Shown here in pieces: positions 25,842 through 35,322 of a stretch of 64,000 nucleotides of DNA. Below the pieces are notes generated by a model. That model was not told where the DNA came from. It worked only from the letters and a program-made list of their open reading frames with translations, and ran no database searches. Origin of the DNA: Streptomyces geranii. Its GTDB lineage: Bacteria; Actinomycetota; Actinomycetes; Streptomycetales; Streptomycetaceae. The stretch covers positions 562,883 through 626,882 of the forward strand of contig NZ_KZ672952.1 in NCBI RefSeq assembly GCF_002954775.1, written 5' to 3'. The translations under genes were made by a program, and so were the position numbers. Position 1 is the first letter of the stretch. Every line of letters begins with the position of its first letter.

Positions 25842-26857
25842 GGCGTCGGCACCAGGGAGGCGGCGCAGGCCGACATGGACAGGCTCAGCAGCTCGCCGCC
25901 CCCGTCGGCGAGTGAGCGCGCCGTGGCGTGGGCGGCGTGGATGCCGGTGACCGGGTCGGCGAGCGCGTCGCCCGCGAAGACGGGGTCGCCCTGTGCGTCG
26001 AGGCCGGTCAGGCCGCCCGCGACGGCCGCGTCGTCGCCGAACGCGATGCGGTCGTCGTCCCTGCCGTACCCGGTGATGCTCACCCAGACCCGTCCCGGAC
26101 GGGCGGCGAGGAACTCCTCCGCGTGGATGCCGAGCCTGCGCAGTGCCCGTGCCCGGGACGCCTCGATGACGATGTCGGCCCCGGCGACCACCTCGGCGAG
26201 CGCGCCCGAGGCGAAGTCGAGGACCAGGCTGTCGTGGCCGTCGTGCAGCCAGCGGTAGAAGGCGGGCGATCCGGCGCGGGCGCCGTCCGGTCGGGTCGTG
26301 CTCTCCACCTTCACCACCCGGGCGCCTGCCAGGCCGAGGAGGCGGGCGCAGAGGGGGCCCGCCCAGAGGGCCGACAGGTCGACGACGCGGAGGCCCGCTG
26401 GATCGCGTACGGTCGCGCTCCGCTCGCCGAGGCGCCCGCTCCGTACCGGAGGGCCGCTCGCGGAGGCGTGCTCGGCGGCGGCGATGCCGAGCAGTTGCGC
26501 GTTCGCCGCCACCTCGGCGGCCGGGGTCCGCTTCACCGCCTCCTGGAGCGGCTCGCCCTCCGCCCCGGACAGGAGTGCGACGAGCGCCGGTACGGCTGCC
26601 AGGTCGTCGGGGCGGGCGAGGTTGACGGCGGTCCAGCCGTCGGCGGCCCGGAGGAGGTGGCAGGAGCCGCCTGCCGAGGTGCTGGTGGGGAGGGGGTGGC
26701 CGGTCAGCCGGGCGCGGAGGAAGAGGGCGGTGGGCAGGTCGACGGGTACGTCCGTGAGGGCGGTGTACTCCTTCGCGACCGAGGCCAGCGGGGGCAGATA
26801 CGGCTCCACCGTGTCCATCCACGGCCCCGCCCACGTGTCGAGAGCGTCATTCTCCAA
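25835..26857 (-). CDS. CaiB-like CoA-transferase with permuted order
   Basis: A 340-residue class III CoA-transferase homologue with an unusual layout. The opening motif of the family (LRVVDLSALWAGPLCARLL, then VVKVES) lies at about residue 150 instead of residue 5. The first 140 residues (GGSCHLLRAADGWTAVNLARPDD) resemble the small-domain segment that normally follows it; compare YGAYATADGHTVVLG in the transferase at 19216. The order looks circularly permuted. The catalytic Asp is not obvious. A window-type operator overlaps its first codons. It is coupled to the amidohydrolase downstream. Confidence 0.75.
   Translation of the reverse strand: MENDALDTWAGPWMDTVEPYLPPLASVAKEYTALTDVPVDLPTALFLRARLTGHPLPTSTSAGGSCHLLRAADGWTAVNLARPDDLAAVPALVALLSGAEGEPLQEAVKRTPAAEVAANAQLLGIAAAEHASASGPPVRSGRLGERSATVRDPAGLRVVDLSALWAGPLCARLLGLAGARVVKVESTTRPDGARAGSPAFYRWLHDGHDSLVLDFASGALAEVVAGADIVIEASRARALRRLGIHAEEFLAARPGRVWVSITGYGRDDDRIAFGDDAAVAGGLTGLDAQGDPVFAGDALADPVTGIHAAHATARSLADGGGELLSLSMSACAASLVPTPC
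26839..26855. promoter_or_regulatory. 17-bp palindromic operator, site 2
   Basis: CGAGAGCGTCATTCTCC matches the dyad TGAGAATNNNATTCTCA at 10 of 14 arm positions. It overlaps the first codons of the minus-strand CaiB-like gene and lies 52 bp before the divergent crotonase. Because part of it is coding, this is the weakest-placed of the eight sites. Confidence 0.35.
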
Positions 26858-26906
26858 TGATCAAACGCCCTTCTCTTCCGAGGTGACCCCAAATTACACT
26901 CCGCCC

Positions 26907-27872
26907 GTGACCTTGGACTCCCCCTTCGTCCTCGTCGACCTCGACCGTGGACCGCGCCCCGACCTCGGCCCAGGTGCGCCGGGAGTGAGCGGGCGGGTGC
27001 TGGTGGGCGTCGCCGAGCGGCCCGTCGAAGCCGACAGCGACTTCGACATCCTCCTCACCGGCGCTCCCGACTCGCCCCGCCCGTGGGTGAGTTGCGCCGA
27101 CCCGCACGGCACCGCCCGGCGGCTCGCGGAGATCGTCGCGACCCGTCCGGCAGCCTCCGTAGCGCTGACGCAGGTGCTGCGGATGGGGCCGACGCTGGCG
27201 CCGGCCGACCGTCTCGTGGTCGAGTCGCTCGCCTATTCGACGCTCCAGGGGTCGGCAGTCTTCCGCGCCTGGCTGGACTCGGCGCCCGCTCGTACGCCGC
27301 GCCCCTCCCCCGCGCCGGTGCTGCTGGGCCGGGACGGTGACCGGCTCGCCATCACGCTCGACCGGCCGCAGGCCCGCAACGCCATGGACGCGGGGACGCG
27401 GGACGCCCTGTGCGAGGCACTGGAGGTCGCCGTCTCTGATCCGTCGATCACGCGGGTCGACCTGTACGGCAACGGCCCGGCGTTCTGCGCCGGCGGCGAC
27501 CTCAGCGAGTTCGGCACGGCGAAGGATCCCGCGCAGGCCCATCTGGTGCGCGTGCACCGCAGTCCGGCCGCGCTGCTTCAGCGGTGCGGGGCGCGAGTCA
27601 CCGCGCATCTGCACGGTGCGTGTGTCGGGGCGGGGATCGAGTTGACGGCGTTCGCGGGGCGGGTGCTGGCTGCGCCTGACACGGTGATCCGGTTGCCCGA
27701 GGTGGGGATGGGGCTCATTCCGGGGGCGGGGGGTACGGCGAGTCTGCCGCTGCGGATCGGGCGGGAGCGTACGGGGTATCTGGCGTTGTCGGGAGAGGAG
27801 TTGGGGGCTGCGGAGGCGCTGCGGTGGGGGTTGGTCGACGAGGTCGTCGAGTACGCCGGTGAGGGTGGCTGA
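26907..27872 (+). CDS. Enoyl-CoA hydratase with N-terminal extension
   Basis: A 321-residue protein from GTG 26907. The crotonase domain occupies about residues 130-321 and keeps both catalytic glutamates (GAGIEL and LPEVGMGLIPGAGGT), so hydration of enoyl-CoA is likely. The first 120 residues form an extra domain of unknown origin, with strands VLVGVAERPVEADSDFDILLTG and the helical PHGTARRLAEIVATRP. The domain may be a degenerate second crotonase half. It is divergent from the CaiB/amidohydrolase pair. Confidence 0.82.
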   Translation: MTLDSPFVLVDLDRGPRPDLGPGAPGVSGRVLVGVAERPVEADSDFDILLTGAPDSPRPWVSCADPHGTARRLAEIVATRPAASVALTQVLRMGPTLAPADRLVVESLAYSTLQGSAVFRAWLDSAPARTPRPSPAPVLLGRDGDRLAITLDRPQARNAMDAGTRDALCEALEVAVSDPSITRVDLYGNGPAFCAGGDLSEFGTAKDPAQAHLVRVHRSPAALLQRCGARVTAHLHGACVGAGIELTAFAGRVLAAPDTVIRLPEVGMGLIPGAGGTASLPLRIGRERTGYLALSGEELGAAEALRWGLVDEVVEYAGEGG

Positions 27873-27913
27873 GGGCTCGGCGGGAGGTGTCGTATCGCGA
27901 ACTTCCGGGCCGC

Positions 27914-28609
27914 TCAGCCAGTGCACGGAGTCGCGGCCGGACGCCGTCCGGCGGTGAAAGCGGCCGGTGGGACGCCCATGAAGTGGCGGAACTCGCCCGT
28001 CATGTGGGACTGGTCGTAGTAGCCCGCCGTGGCGGCGATGTCCGACCACCGGCCGGTGCCTGCCGCGAGCACCGTACGGACTCGGGCGATGCGCGCGAAG
28101 TGCTTGGGCGAGAGGCCGGTGCCCTCGGCGAAGAGGGTGTGCAGTCGGCGCTCGCTGATGTGCAGCCGGGCGGCGGTCGTGGCGACGGTGGAGCCGAGCA
28201 GGAGCCGCGCCGCCTCTTCGAGGCGTGCCGGGGGTTCCGGGCGGTCGGCCAATGCCTCGTCGAGAGCGGCGATCGGGTCGGCGGCTAGCCGGTCAATGTC
28301 CAGGCCCGGCAGTTCGCGGAGCGGGAGGGCCCGGTCGGCGATGTCCCGCAGTGGGCGGCCGAGCAGGGCCTGGGCACGCCCCGGCCGCATGCGCACCCGC
28401 AGGCACGACCGCCCCGGCGGACCCATGTGATAGGCGGCCCGGGTGCGCGGGCCCATGACGATCAGCTCACACTCCTCGATGCGCAGGAGGAGGGTGGTTG
28501 CGTGATCGGGTACGTCGACCGCCGCCGAGCCGGCCGCCACGGCGATCTCGACTCCGGCCACCCAACGCCCAAGGCTGGGCGGCACGTTGAGAGAACGCAC
28601 CCGGTCCAC
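27914..28609 (-). CDS. AraC-family transcriptional regulator
   Basis: About 231 residues from GTG 28609. GTG 28600 is also possible. The N-terminal half is a variable sensing domain (LLLRIEECELIVMGPRTRAAYHMG). The C-terminal AraC-type double helix-turn-helix includes TTAARLHISERRLHTLFAEGTG and IAATAGYYDQSHMTGEFRHF. It is divergent from the NmrA-like reductase across 54 bp, a frequent regulator/target pair in actinomycetes. It probably controls only that gene rather than the wider catabolic cluster. Confidence 0.85.
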   Translation of the reverse strand: MDRVRSLNVPPSLGRWVAGVEIAVAAGSAAVDVPDHATTLLLRIEECELIVMGPRTRAAYHMGPPGRSCLRVRMRPGRAQALLGRPLRDIADRALPLRELPGLDIDRLAADPIAALDEALADRPEPPARLEEAARLLLGSTVATTAARLHISERRLHTLFAEGTGLSPKHFARIARVRTVLAAGTGRWSDIAATAGYYDQSHMTGEFRHFMGVPPAAFTAGRRPAATPCTG

Positions 28610-28663
28610 GATAGTGCCGAAACTTCCTATAGACCGGGCTGCGGGCGATGCGATCGTCGGGCC

Positions 28664-29467
28664 ATGATCCTCGTAACCGGTGCCACCGGCACCATCGGTA
28701 GTCATGTCGTACGTCAACTCACCGCGCTGGGCCTGCCGTTCCGGGCGATGTCCCGCCGCGAGCAACCGGGCGGGGTGCGGGCCGACTTCGACGACCCGGC
28801 GTCGCTGGCGCGCGCGGAGGTCGGCGTCGACACGGTGTTTCTGGTGACCGTGCCGCCCTTGCCGACGGCGGACCATGACATCGCCCTGCTGACGGCCGCG
28901 CGGGCGGCGGGCGTCCGGAAGATCGTCAAGTTGTCCGCGATCGGCAGTGGCACGCTGTTCGACGGGGCGACCGTCGGAGCCTGGCATGCCGACGCGGAGG
29001 AGGCGATCGAGGCCGCCGGGTTCGTCTGGACGATGCTCCGCCCGCCGAGCTTCGCGTCGAACTTCCTGTACCACCGGGCGCTCATCCAGGCCGGGGAACC
29101 CATTCCGAACCTGGTGGGCGAGTCCCGGCAGGCCGTCGTCGACCCGAGGGACGTGGCCGCCGTCGCCGTCGCAGCCATGACCGGCGATGCGCACGACGGT
29201 CGGCGGTACGACCTGACCGGGCCGGAGTTGCTGACGTTCGCGGAGCAGGCGGCGGTCCTGGAGCGGGTCCTGGAACGCCCGGTCAAGACCACGGACGTGA
29301 GCGCTCTCGACCAGCTGCCGCCCGAGGTGATCACCGGGATCGGGTGGGCGCGGGCCGGTGGCGCGGCCTATGTGACCGACCATGTGGCACGGGTGCTCGG
29401 TCGACCGGCGGGCACGTTCGAGCAGTGGGCGCGGGACCATCGGGCGGCTTTCGCGGCGATGCCGTGA
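28664..29467 (+). CDS. NmrA-like NAD(P)-binding protein
   Basis: A 267-residue atypical short-chain dehydrogenase of the NmrA/quinone oxidoreductase group. The Rossmann motif GATGTIGSHVV is at residues 6-16, followed by KIVKLSAIGS and the substrate-side WTMLRPPSFASNFL. The classical Tyr-x3-Lys is absent, as usual for NmrA proteins, which act as redox sensors or NADPH quinone reductases. It starts at ATG 28664 and is divergent from an AraC regulator. Confidence 0.85.
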   Translation: MILVTGATGTIGSHVVRQLTALGLPFRAMSRREQPGGVRADFDDPASLARAEVGVDTVFLVTVPPLPTADHDIALLTAARAAGVRKIVKLSAIGSGTLFDGATVGAWHADAEEAIEAAGFVWTMLRPPSFASNFLYHRALIQAGEPIPNLVGESRQAVVDPRDVAAVAVAAMTGDAHDGRRYDLTGPELLTFAEQAAVLERVLERPVKTTDVSALDQLPPEVITGIGWARAGGAAYVTDHVARVLGRPAGTFEQWARDHRAAFAAMP

Positions 29468-29544
29468 CCCGGCCGCGCCGACGGGCACTCGGCTGTCCGG
29501 CGCGAGGCCGACAGGCGCGCGCCGCACAGCAGAGTGGCCGCCGG

Positions 29545-29593
29545 GCCCGAGGCCATCGGGGACGCGGCTGTCGAGCCCGAGGCCATCGGGGAC
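29545..29593. repeat. Direct 19-bp repeat in the 29468-29650 gap
   Basis: The 19-mer GCCCGAGGCCATCGGGGAC occurs at 29545-29563 and again at 29575-29593. Each copy contains the dyad CCGAGGCCATCGG. It lies between the convergent NmrA and crotonase genes and may form alternative hairpins that end transcription. Confidence 0.6.
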
Positions 29594-29650
29594 AGGAGCC
29601 TCCCGCTTCTTGCGCGTGATCCCGTCCCCCGGTGCTCTTTCAGGGACGCC

Positions 29651-30400
29651 TCACTCCCCCGTCCACACCGGCGCCCTCCGTTCCGCGAACGCCTTCGCCC
29701 CCTCCGTCGCGTCCGCGCTGCGGAACACCGCCTCGATCTCGGCCGGTTCGGCCCAACGGCGTTCCCTCATCAGCTTCTTGGTCATGGCGACGCCCAACGG
29801 GCCGTTCTCCGCGATGCGTTCGGCGAGGGACAGGGCCTCCGCACGGACGGTGTCGGGCGGTACGACCCGGTTCACCAGACCGATCTCCCGGGCCCTGGTC
29901 GCCGTGATCAGTTCACCGGTGAGGCCCATCTCCAGCGCTACGGCGAGAGGGATGCGGTCGGCGAGGGTGGTGGCGCCGCCCGCCGCGAAAAGGCCTCGCT
30001 TCACCTCGGCGATGCCCAGGGACGCGGTGTCGGCGGCGACCACCAGGTCGCAGGCCAGGGCCAGTTCGAAGCCGCCGGCCACCGCCGTGCCGTTGAGGGC
30101 CGCGACCACCGGGGTTGCCACGCCGTCGCGGTAGAACCAGCTCAGGCCGTCGAAGCGGGCACCCCGCGCGAACGCCTTCAGGTCCATGCCGGCGCAGAAG
30201 GCCGGGCCCGCGCCGGTGAGGACGATGGCCCTGACGGCCGGGTCCGCGTCCGCCTCTTTCAGGACCGCCGAGAGTTCCTGCAGAAGCTCCGGGTTCAGGG
30301 CGTTCCGTGCCTCGGGCCGGTTCATCGTGGCCACGAGGACGTTTCCCACCCGCTCGGTCAGGACCAGGTCGTCCGGATCGCCCAGGTCTTCCTGCGGCAT
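29651..30400 (-). CDS. Enoyl-CoA hydratase
   Basis: A 249-residue crotonase with the full catalytic set. The oxyanion motif is GPAFCAGMDLKAFARG, Glu is in GGFELALACD and the second Glu in GIAEVKRGLFAAGGAT. It should hydrate trans-2-enoyl-CoA to 3-hydroxyacyl-CoA. It is the last gene of the minus-strand Liv transporter operon, 57 bp after the small protein at 30458. This placement links uptake to CoA-ester breakdown. Confidence 0.88.
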   Translation of the reverse strand: MPQEDLGDPDDLVLTERVGNVLVATMNRPEARNALNPELLQELSAVLKEADADPAVRAIVLTGAGPAFCAGMDLKAFARGARFDGLSWFYRDGVATPVVAALNGTAVAGGFELALACDLVVAADTASLGIAEVKRGLFAAGGATTLADRIPLAVALEMGLTGELITATRAREIGLVNRVVPPDTVRAEALSLAERIAENGPLGVAMTKKLMRERRWAEPAEIEAVFRSADATEGAKAFAERRAPVWTGE

Positions 30401-30430
30401 GGCAACTCCCGTTCGGTTCAGTGAGGTTCA

Positions 30431-30460
30431 CTTCGGTGCGGTTCACCTCGGTGCGGTTCA
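30431..30460. repeat. Tandem 15-bp repeat before the crotonase gene
   Basis: CTTCGGTGCGGTTCA (30431-30445) and CCTCGGTGCGGTTCA (30446-30460) are tandem, and two more GGTTCA boxes lie just left of them. The second copy ends in the stop codon of the gene at 30458. It may be slippage or a binding array for an internal promoter. Confidence 0.55.
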
Positions 30461-30772
30461 GTCGGACGCGGGCAGCGGCTTCGCCGCCTTGATGGTCATC
30501 GGCGTGCCGTCGCAGGCCAGTTCGCCCGCTCCGGAGGCGGTGCAGAGCAGTTCGAGGGTGCCCGTGGAGTCCACGTACCGCTTGCCGATGAGGGTGCCCG
30601 AGCCGGGGGCCTTGGTCTGCGGTGCGGTGGACGCGGGCACCATCGGCTCGCCCGCGCAGGTGAGTCGGGGCTGTCCGTCGGTGGCGGGGGCCCGGATCAC
30701 GACCACGCGGGTGCCGCAGGCGGTGCTGGCGAGCTGGTCGCCGGGGCGCAGGGTCGTTGCCGGGGTGGTCAT
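30458..30772 (-). CDS. Unknown 104-residue protein in the transport operon
   Basis: A small protein with no signal peptide or membrane segment. It has four cysteines (STACGTR, LTCAGEP, LLCTAS, LACDGTP) in two similar Cys-Gly units, suggesting two small beta hairpins or a metal/disulphide fold. It lies 40 bp after the two-helix membrane protein and before the crotonase on the minus strand, within the Liv operon. I do not recognise the family. A role with the transporter or in substrate binding is only a guess from position. Confidence 0.65.
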   Translation of the reverse strand: MTTPATTLRPGDQLASTACGTRVVVIRAPATDGQPRLTCAGEPMVPASTAPQTKAPGSGTLIGKRYVDSTGTLELLCTASGAGELACDGTPMTIKAAKPLPASD

Positions 30773-30812
30773 GGCGGGGTTTCCCTTCGGACTGTCGGTC
30801 GGGGACTCGGGG

Positions 30813-31171
30813 TCATTCCGGGTCCCGCAGCCGCTCCGGCTCGCGCAGCCGCTCCGCGAGCAGGCTGACGTCGTACGACTGGCGAGCCATCCAGAACCGC
30901 AGGAAACCGGTGAGGGAGTAGCGCAGGAAGAGTGCCGAACCCACGACGCCCGCGGCGACTCCGGCGATGCCGAGGGCCAGGCCGTCGTTCTGGACGAGCG
31001 GGTCGAGGGTGTTGTGGGTGACCAGGTAGCCGGAGGCGCCGAGGATCACGCCGAGGGCCATCAGTACGCCGCCGAGACGCAGCCAGAGCTGGGAGCGGGC
31101 GGTGGCCGGGTCGGGGATCTTCAGTTCGGTCAGTTCGCGGACGAAGCGGTCCGCACGTGGCTCGGTGGATG

Positions 31172-31175
<4 letters not shown>
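30813..31175 (-). CDS. Small two-helix membrane protein
   Basis: A 120-residue protein with two predicted membrane helices (LGGVLMALGVILGASGYLV and LGIAGVAAGVVGSALFLRY) between charged ends. It begins in an ATGA overlap with the livF stop codon, so it is translated with the transporter. Its family is not known to me. It may be an accessory subunit or stabiliser of the Liv-type permease. It is followed by the 104-residue cysteine-containing protein. Confidence 0.75.
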
Positions 31176-31875
<700 letters not shown>

Positions 31876-31879
<4 letters not shown>

Positions 31880-32586
31880 GCGTCCCCCAGGTAGGCGGCG
31901 AGGACCGTCTCGTCGTTGCGGATCACCTCGGGCGGGCCGACGGCGATGACCTTCCCGAGGTCGAGGACGTACACGTCGTCGCACACGCTCATGACGAGGC
32001 TCATGTCGTGTTCGACGAGGACGACCGCCGTGCCGTCGTCGGCGAGGGAGCGCAGGAGGGCGGCGAAGCGTTCGGTCTCCTCGGCGTCCTGTCCTGCGGC
32101 GGGTTCGTCGAGGAGGAGCACCTTGGGGCGCAGGGCGAGCGCCCGGCCGACCTCGACGAGGCGGCCGACGCCAGTGGGGAGGGTGTCGGGGGCGGTGTCG
32201 GCGAGGCCGGTGAGGCCGAGGCGGTCGAGGATCTCCTTGACCACGCCTGCCGCGCGCGGGCGTTCGGGGCCGAGTTCGGCGGCGACGAGCAGGTTGTCGT
32301 GGACGCTGAGGCGGCCGAACAGCTCCAACCGCTGGAAGGTACGGGCGAGTCCGCACTTGGCGCGGGCCGAGGGGCGCATACGGGTGACATCGCGGCCGTC
32401 GAGGTGGACCCGGCCCGAGGACGGTCTGCGCAGCCCGGTCGCGACGTCGAACAGGGTACTTTTTCCTGCTCCGTTGGGCCCGATGAGCCCGGTGATGCGG
32501 CCTGGCTCGGCGGTCATGCCGACCCCGTCCAGGGCCCGGTTCCCGCCGAAGGAGACCGTCACTCCACTAACTCGCAGCGACGCCAC
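31876..32586 (-). CDS. livG: Branched-chain-type ABC transporter ATPase LivG
   Basis: A 236-residue ABC ATPase with Walker A GPNGAGKSTL, the typical LivG stretch LARTFQRLELFGRLSVHDNLLVA, Walker B VLLLDEPAAGQD and switch His in LVEHDMSLVM. The signature region reads TLPTGVGRLVEVGRAL, where LSGGQ-like residues have become LPTGV, as in many LivG proteins with LPYG. It overlaps the permease gene by about 20 bp and livF by 4 bp. Confidence 0.9.
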
Positions 32587-34681
32587 GGGCCAGCACCTCC
32601 TCGTCCTCCGGGCGCCAGTCGCGCCGTACGCCCCACCACTCGACCGGAATCTCCGGCTCGGCCGCCGGGGCCTGCCGGGCGCTCGCCCAAGTCCGTAGTG
32701 CCACCGCCACGACGAGGGCGCCGCCGAGGAAGGTCCAGCCGTCGATCAGGTCGCCGAGGCGCAGCAGCCAGGCCGTGGCCAGCCAGGCGAGCAGTGCCGT
32801 GCGGGCGATGCGGTCGCGGCCGAGCGGTTCCCACTGGTGGCGGAAGTGGGCCGCGATGCCGTCGGGGTTCTTGCCGAGGCCCATCCCGGCGAGGGCGGGC
32901 AGCAGGGCGACCGGGTTCTGCAGGGAGGGCGCGAGGGTGATCAGGGCGTTGGTCGGTCCGATGAGGGCCGTGCCGGTGAACAGGCCGTTGCCGACCGCGC
33001 CGAGGCCGCCGATCACCGCGACCAGGAAGAGCGGCAGCCCGGCGATGAGGTTGAACTGGTCGGGCGTGATGGCCCGTTGCTGCATTCCGTAGAGCGCGCC
33101 GCCGAGGCCCGCGATGCCCGAGGCCAGTGAGAACACCAGCACCTTGGCGAAGAGGAGGTTGCCGCCGAGAGTGGCGTAGGCGGCCTCGCTGTCGCGCAGG
33201 GCGATCAGCCGTCGCCCGAACCGGCCCCGGCGCAGCGCCGCCACCAGGACGGAGGCGAGGGCGAGACAGACGGCGGCGAGCACCATCAACTCCTCGCCGC
33301 TGTCCAGTCGTAGGCCGAAGAGCGAGGGTCCGGTCACCTCCACCGAGCCCTGGTCGAACAGGGCGACCTCGACGCCGAGGACGTGGAAGGCGGGGAGGGT
33401 GAAGATCCAGCGGTCGAGCACGACGGCGAACGCGGCGGTGCCCAGGGCCAGATACACGCCGGACAGGCGCAGCGCGGGCAGCGCGATCAGCGCCCCGGCG
33501 ACCGCCGCGACCAGCACCGCGAGGCCCAGGGCCCAGAGTTGACCGTGCGCGCCGAAGTGCGCCCAGACGACGGCGCCGATGCCGGCCATGCTCAGCTGGC
33601 ACAGGGAGATCTGGCCCGCGTAGCCGGTCAGGGGGACGTAGGAGAGGGCCACGATGCCGAGGGAGAAGATCGGCCCGTAGGTGATGAGGTCGGCCTCGCC
33701 GAGGACGGAGGCCAGGACGACGCCGAAGGCGATGGTGGCGGCGGCGAAGACGAGGGTGCCGCGTGCCGTCGGGACCGGGACCGGTGCCAGGCGGCGGTCG
33801 CGTCCGCGCAGCCGTCGGTGCGGGAACACCAGGAGGGCGATGAACAGGAGCAGGGCGGGGGCGGCGAGGCGCAGGCCGGGCAGGTAGTCGTTCTGCGGGA
33901 GGTAGCCGGTGAGGTAGCTCTCCGTGCAGCCGATGACGACGGCGCCGATGAAGGTGAGCGGCACGCTGCGCAGCCGGCCGAAGACGGCGGCGGTGTAGGC
34001 GCTGACGATCAGGAGGGAGAGCTGGGCGGCGTCCAGGGTGACGGTCGGTGCGATGAGGATGCCGCCGAGGGCGGCGAGTTGAGTGCCCAGAATCCAGGCG
34101 GCCTTGTTGGCCCGTACGGGATCGGCGCCGGTGAGTCCGACGAGTGCGCGGTCGTCGACGGTGGCGCGCATCTCGGCGCCCGCGCGGGTCCGGTAGAGCA
34201 GCAGGCGCAGGGTGATGGCCACCGCGACCGCGACGGCCATGGTGATGGCCTGGTGCCAGGTGACGGCGGCCGGGCCGATGTGGAAGGGCGGCCGGTCGTC
34301 GAAGAACGCGGGGAGCGGCCGGGCCACGTTCGGATCCCAGATCCAGCGCGCTACCCCAATGAGGCCACTCAATAGTGCGACGGTCATCACCAGGCGTTCC
34401 GCTTCCCCCAGCGCCTGGACGGGCCGCAAGATGAAGCGTTCGACGAGAAGTCCGAACGCCGGGGCGAGCAGAAGCAGGACGACGGCCAGTGCGATCGGAA
34501 CCGGCCAGCCCCAGCCGACGGTGAGCTGCCAGTAGCTGAACGCCGAGAGCATGCCCGCGGCGCCATGGGCGAAGTTGAAGACGCCGGTGGTGGTGTAGGT
34601 GAGCACGAGGCCGCTGCCGATGACCGCGTAGATCGCGGCAGTGCTCAGACCGACGATGCCGAAGGTGAGGAACTGGTCCAT
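32567..34681 (-). CDS. Fused LivH-LivM permease
   Basis: A 704-residue membrane protein joining both permease subunits of a HAAT-family importer. Residues 1-290 are LivH-like (GVFNFAHGAAGMLSAF, then RTRAGAEMRATVDDRALVGLTG). Residues 305-620 are LivM-like (SLGIVALSYVPLTGYAGQISLCQLSMAG and RRLIALRDSEAAYATLGG, the ATPase-contact loop). About 16 membrane helices are expected, and a charged cytosolic tail ends it. It is the first gene of the uptake operon. The candidate binding protein lies 29 kb away at 63367-64000. Confidence 0.9.
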   Translation of the reverse strand: MDQFLTFGIVGLSTAAIYAVIGSGLVLTYTTTGVFNFAHGAAGMLSAFSYWQLTVGWGWPVPIALAVVLLLLAPAFGLLVERFILRPVQALGEAERLVMTVALLSGLIGVARWIWDPNVARPLPAFFDDRPPFHIGPAAVTWHQAITMAVAVAVAITLRLLLYRTRAGAEMRATVDDRALVGLTGADPVRANKAAWILGTQLAALGGILIAPTVTLDAAQLSLLIVSAYTAAVFGRLRSVPLTFIGAVVIGCTESYLTGYLPQNDYLPGLRLAAPALLLFIALLVFPHRRLRGRDRRLAPVPVPTARGTLVFAAATIAFGVVLASVLGEADLITYGPIFSLGIVALSYVPLTGYAGQISLCQLSMAGIGAVVWAHFGAHGQLWALGLAVLVAAVAGALIALPALRLSGVYLALGTAAFAVVLDRWIFTLPAFHVLGVEVALFDQGSVEVTGPSLFGLRLDSGEELMVLAAVCLALASVLVAALRRGRFGRRLIALRDSEAAYATLGGNLLFAKVLVFSLASGIAGLGGALYGMQQRAITPDQFNLIAGLPLFLVAVIGGLGAVGNGLFTGTALIGPTNALITLAPSLQNPVALLPALAGMGLGKNPDGIAAHFRHQWEPLGRDRIARTALLAWLATAWLLRLGDLIDGWTFLGGALVVAVALRTWASARQAPAAEPEIPVEWWGVRRDWRPEDEEVLARGVAAS

Positions 34682-34737
34682 GACACGCCGTCACTCGAAG
34701 TCGGGGTCGGCCGACCGAGTGTTCCCCTCTCTGGAGC

Positions 34738-34754
34738 TGGAAACTAGCTTCTCA
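34738..34754. promoter_or_regulatory. 17-bp palindromic operator, site 3
   Basis: TGGAAACTAGCTTCTCA matches TGAGAATNNNATTCTCA at 10 of 14 arm positions. It agrees with the reverse complement of site 8 (57695) at 13 of 17 bases. It is in the 114-bp divergent gap between the Liv uptake operon and the flavin-binding protein gene, so it could control both. Confidence 0.45.
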
Positions 34755-34795
34755 GTTGGAGAGAATCAAGCATTCGGACAAGGCTGGGAGAAACC

Positions 34796-35266
34796 ATGAC
34801 CGGACAGCGCAGGGGAACCGCCATCGCCATGACCGACGCGGAGCGGGACGCGTTTCTGCGCGACCAGCCCGTGTGCCGGGTGGCGACCGTCGGGGCCGGC
34901 GGGCACCCCCATGTCAGTGCTCTGTGGTTCGTGTGGGACGGGACGGCGCTGTGGCTGAACTCGCTGGTCCGCAGCCAGCGCTGGACCGATCTCGACCGCG
35001 ATGCCCGGCTGAGCGTGATCGTCGACGACGGGGGTGCCGACTTCATGCGGCTGCGCGGGGTGGAGCTGAAGGGCAGCGTCGAGGTGGTCGGCGAGACACC
35101 TCGGAAGGGGGCACCCGTGGAGGAACTCCGGGAGCCCGAGCGGCTGTTCGCGGACAAGTACGCGGGCGGCAAGGACTTCCCGTACGACGGGCGGCACGCC
35201 TGGCTGCGGGTGACCGCGGAGAAGGTGGTGAGCTGGGACTTCTCGAAGCTGCGGAAGGACCGTTGA
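34796..35266 (+). CDS. Pyridoxamine-phosphate-oxidase-like flavin protein
   Basis: A 156-residue split-barrel protein (PNPOx-like, FMN or F420 binding). Typical strands are VCRVATVGAGGHPHVSALWFVWDG and LWLNSLVRSQRWTDLDRDARLSVIV, with Arg/Lys side chains for flavin phosphate. Actinobacterial relatives often use F420. In this setting it may reduce an enoyl or carbonyl intermediate, or bind haem or flavin. It is divergent from the Liv operon and followed 44 bp later by the SnoaL-like gene, probably one transcription direction with two promoters. Confidence 0.8.
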   Translation: MTGQRRGTAIAMTDAERDAFLRDQPVCRVATVGAGGHPHVSALWFVWDGTALWLNSLVRSQRWTDLDRDARLSVIVDDGGADFMRLRGVELKGSVEVVGETPRKGAPVEELREPERLFADKYAGGKDFPYDGRHAWLRVTAEKVVSWDFSKLRKDR

Positions 35267-35305
35267 CGCCTCGGCGGCCCCCGTGAGAACCTTCCGCTCT
35301 CTTTG

Positions 35306-35322
35306 AGAGAATGGAATTCTCA
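35306..35322. promoter_or_regulatory. 17-bp palindromic operator, site 4
   Basis: AGAGAATGGAATTCTCA matches TGAGAATNNNATTCTCA at 13 of 14 arm positions. It covers the ATG at 35311 of the SnoaL-like gene. A repressor here would sit on the start region of the transcript, so the mRNA may be nearly leaderless or use GTG 35323. Confidence 0.65.

Noticed and set aside
24531..26834. A 767-codon amidohydrolase
   Set aside because: The amidohydrolase domain begins at GTG 25841. The upstream part is an alternative frame of the CaiB-like gene.
35284..35300. An extra GAGAA half-site next to operator site 4
   Set aside because: Only the left arm matches. The right arm shows no symmetry.
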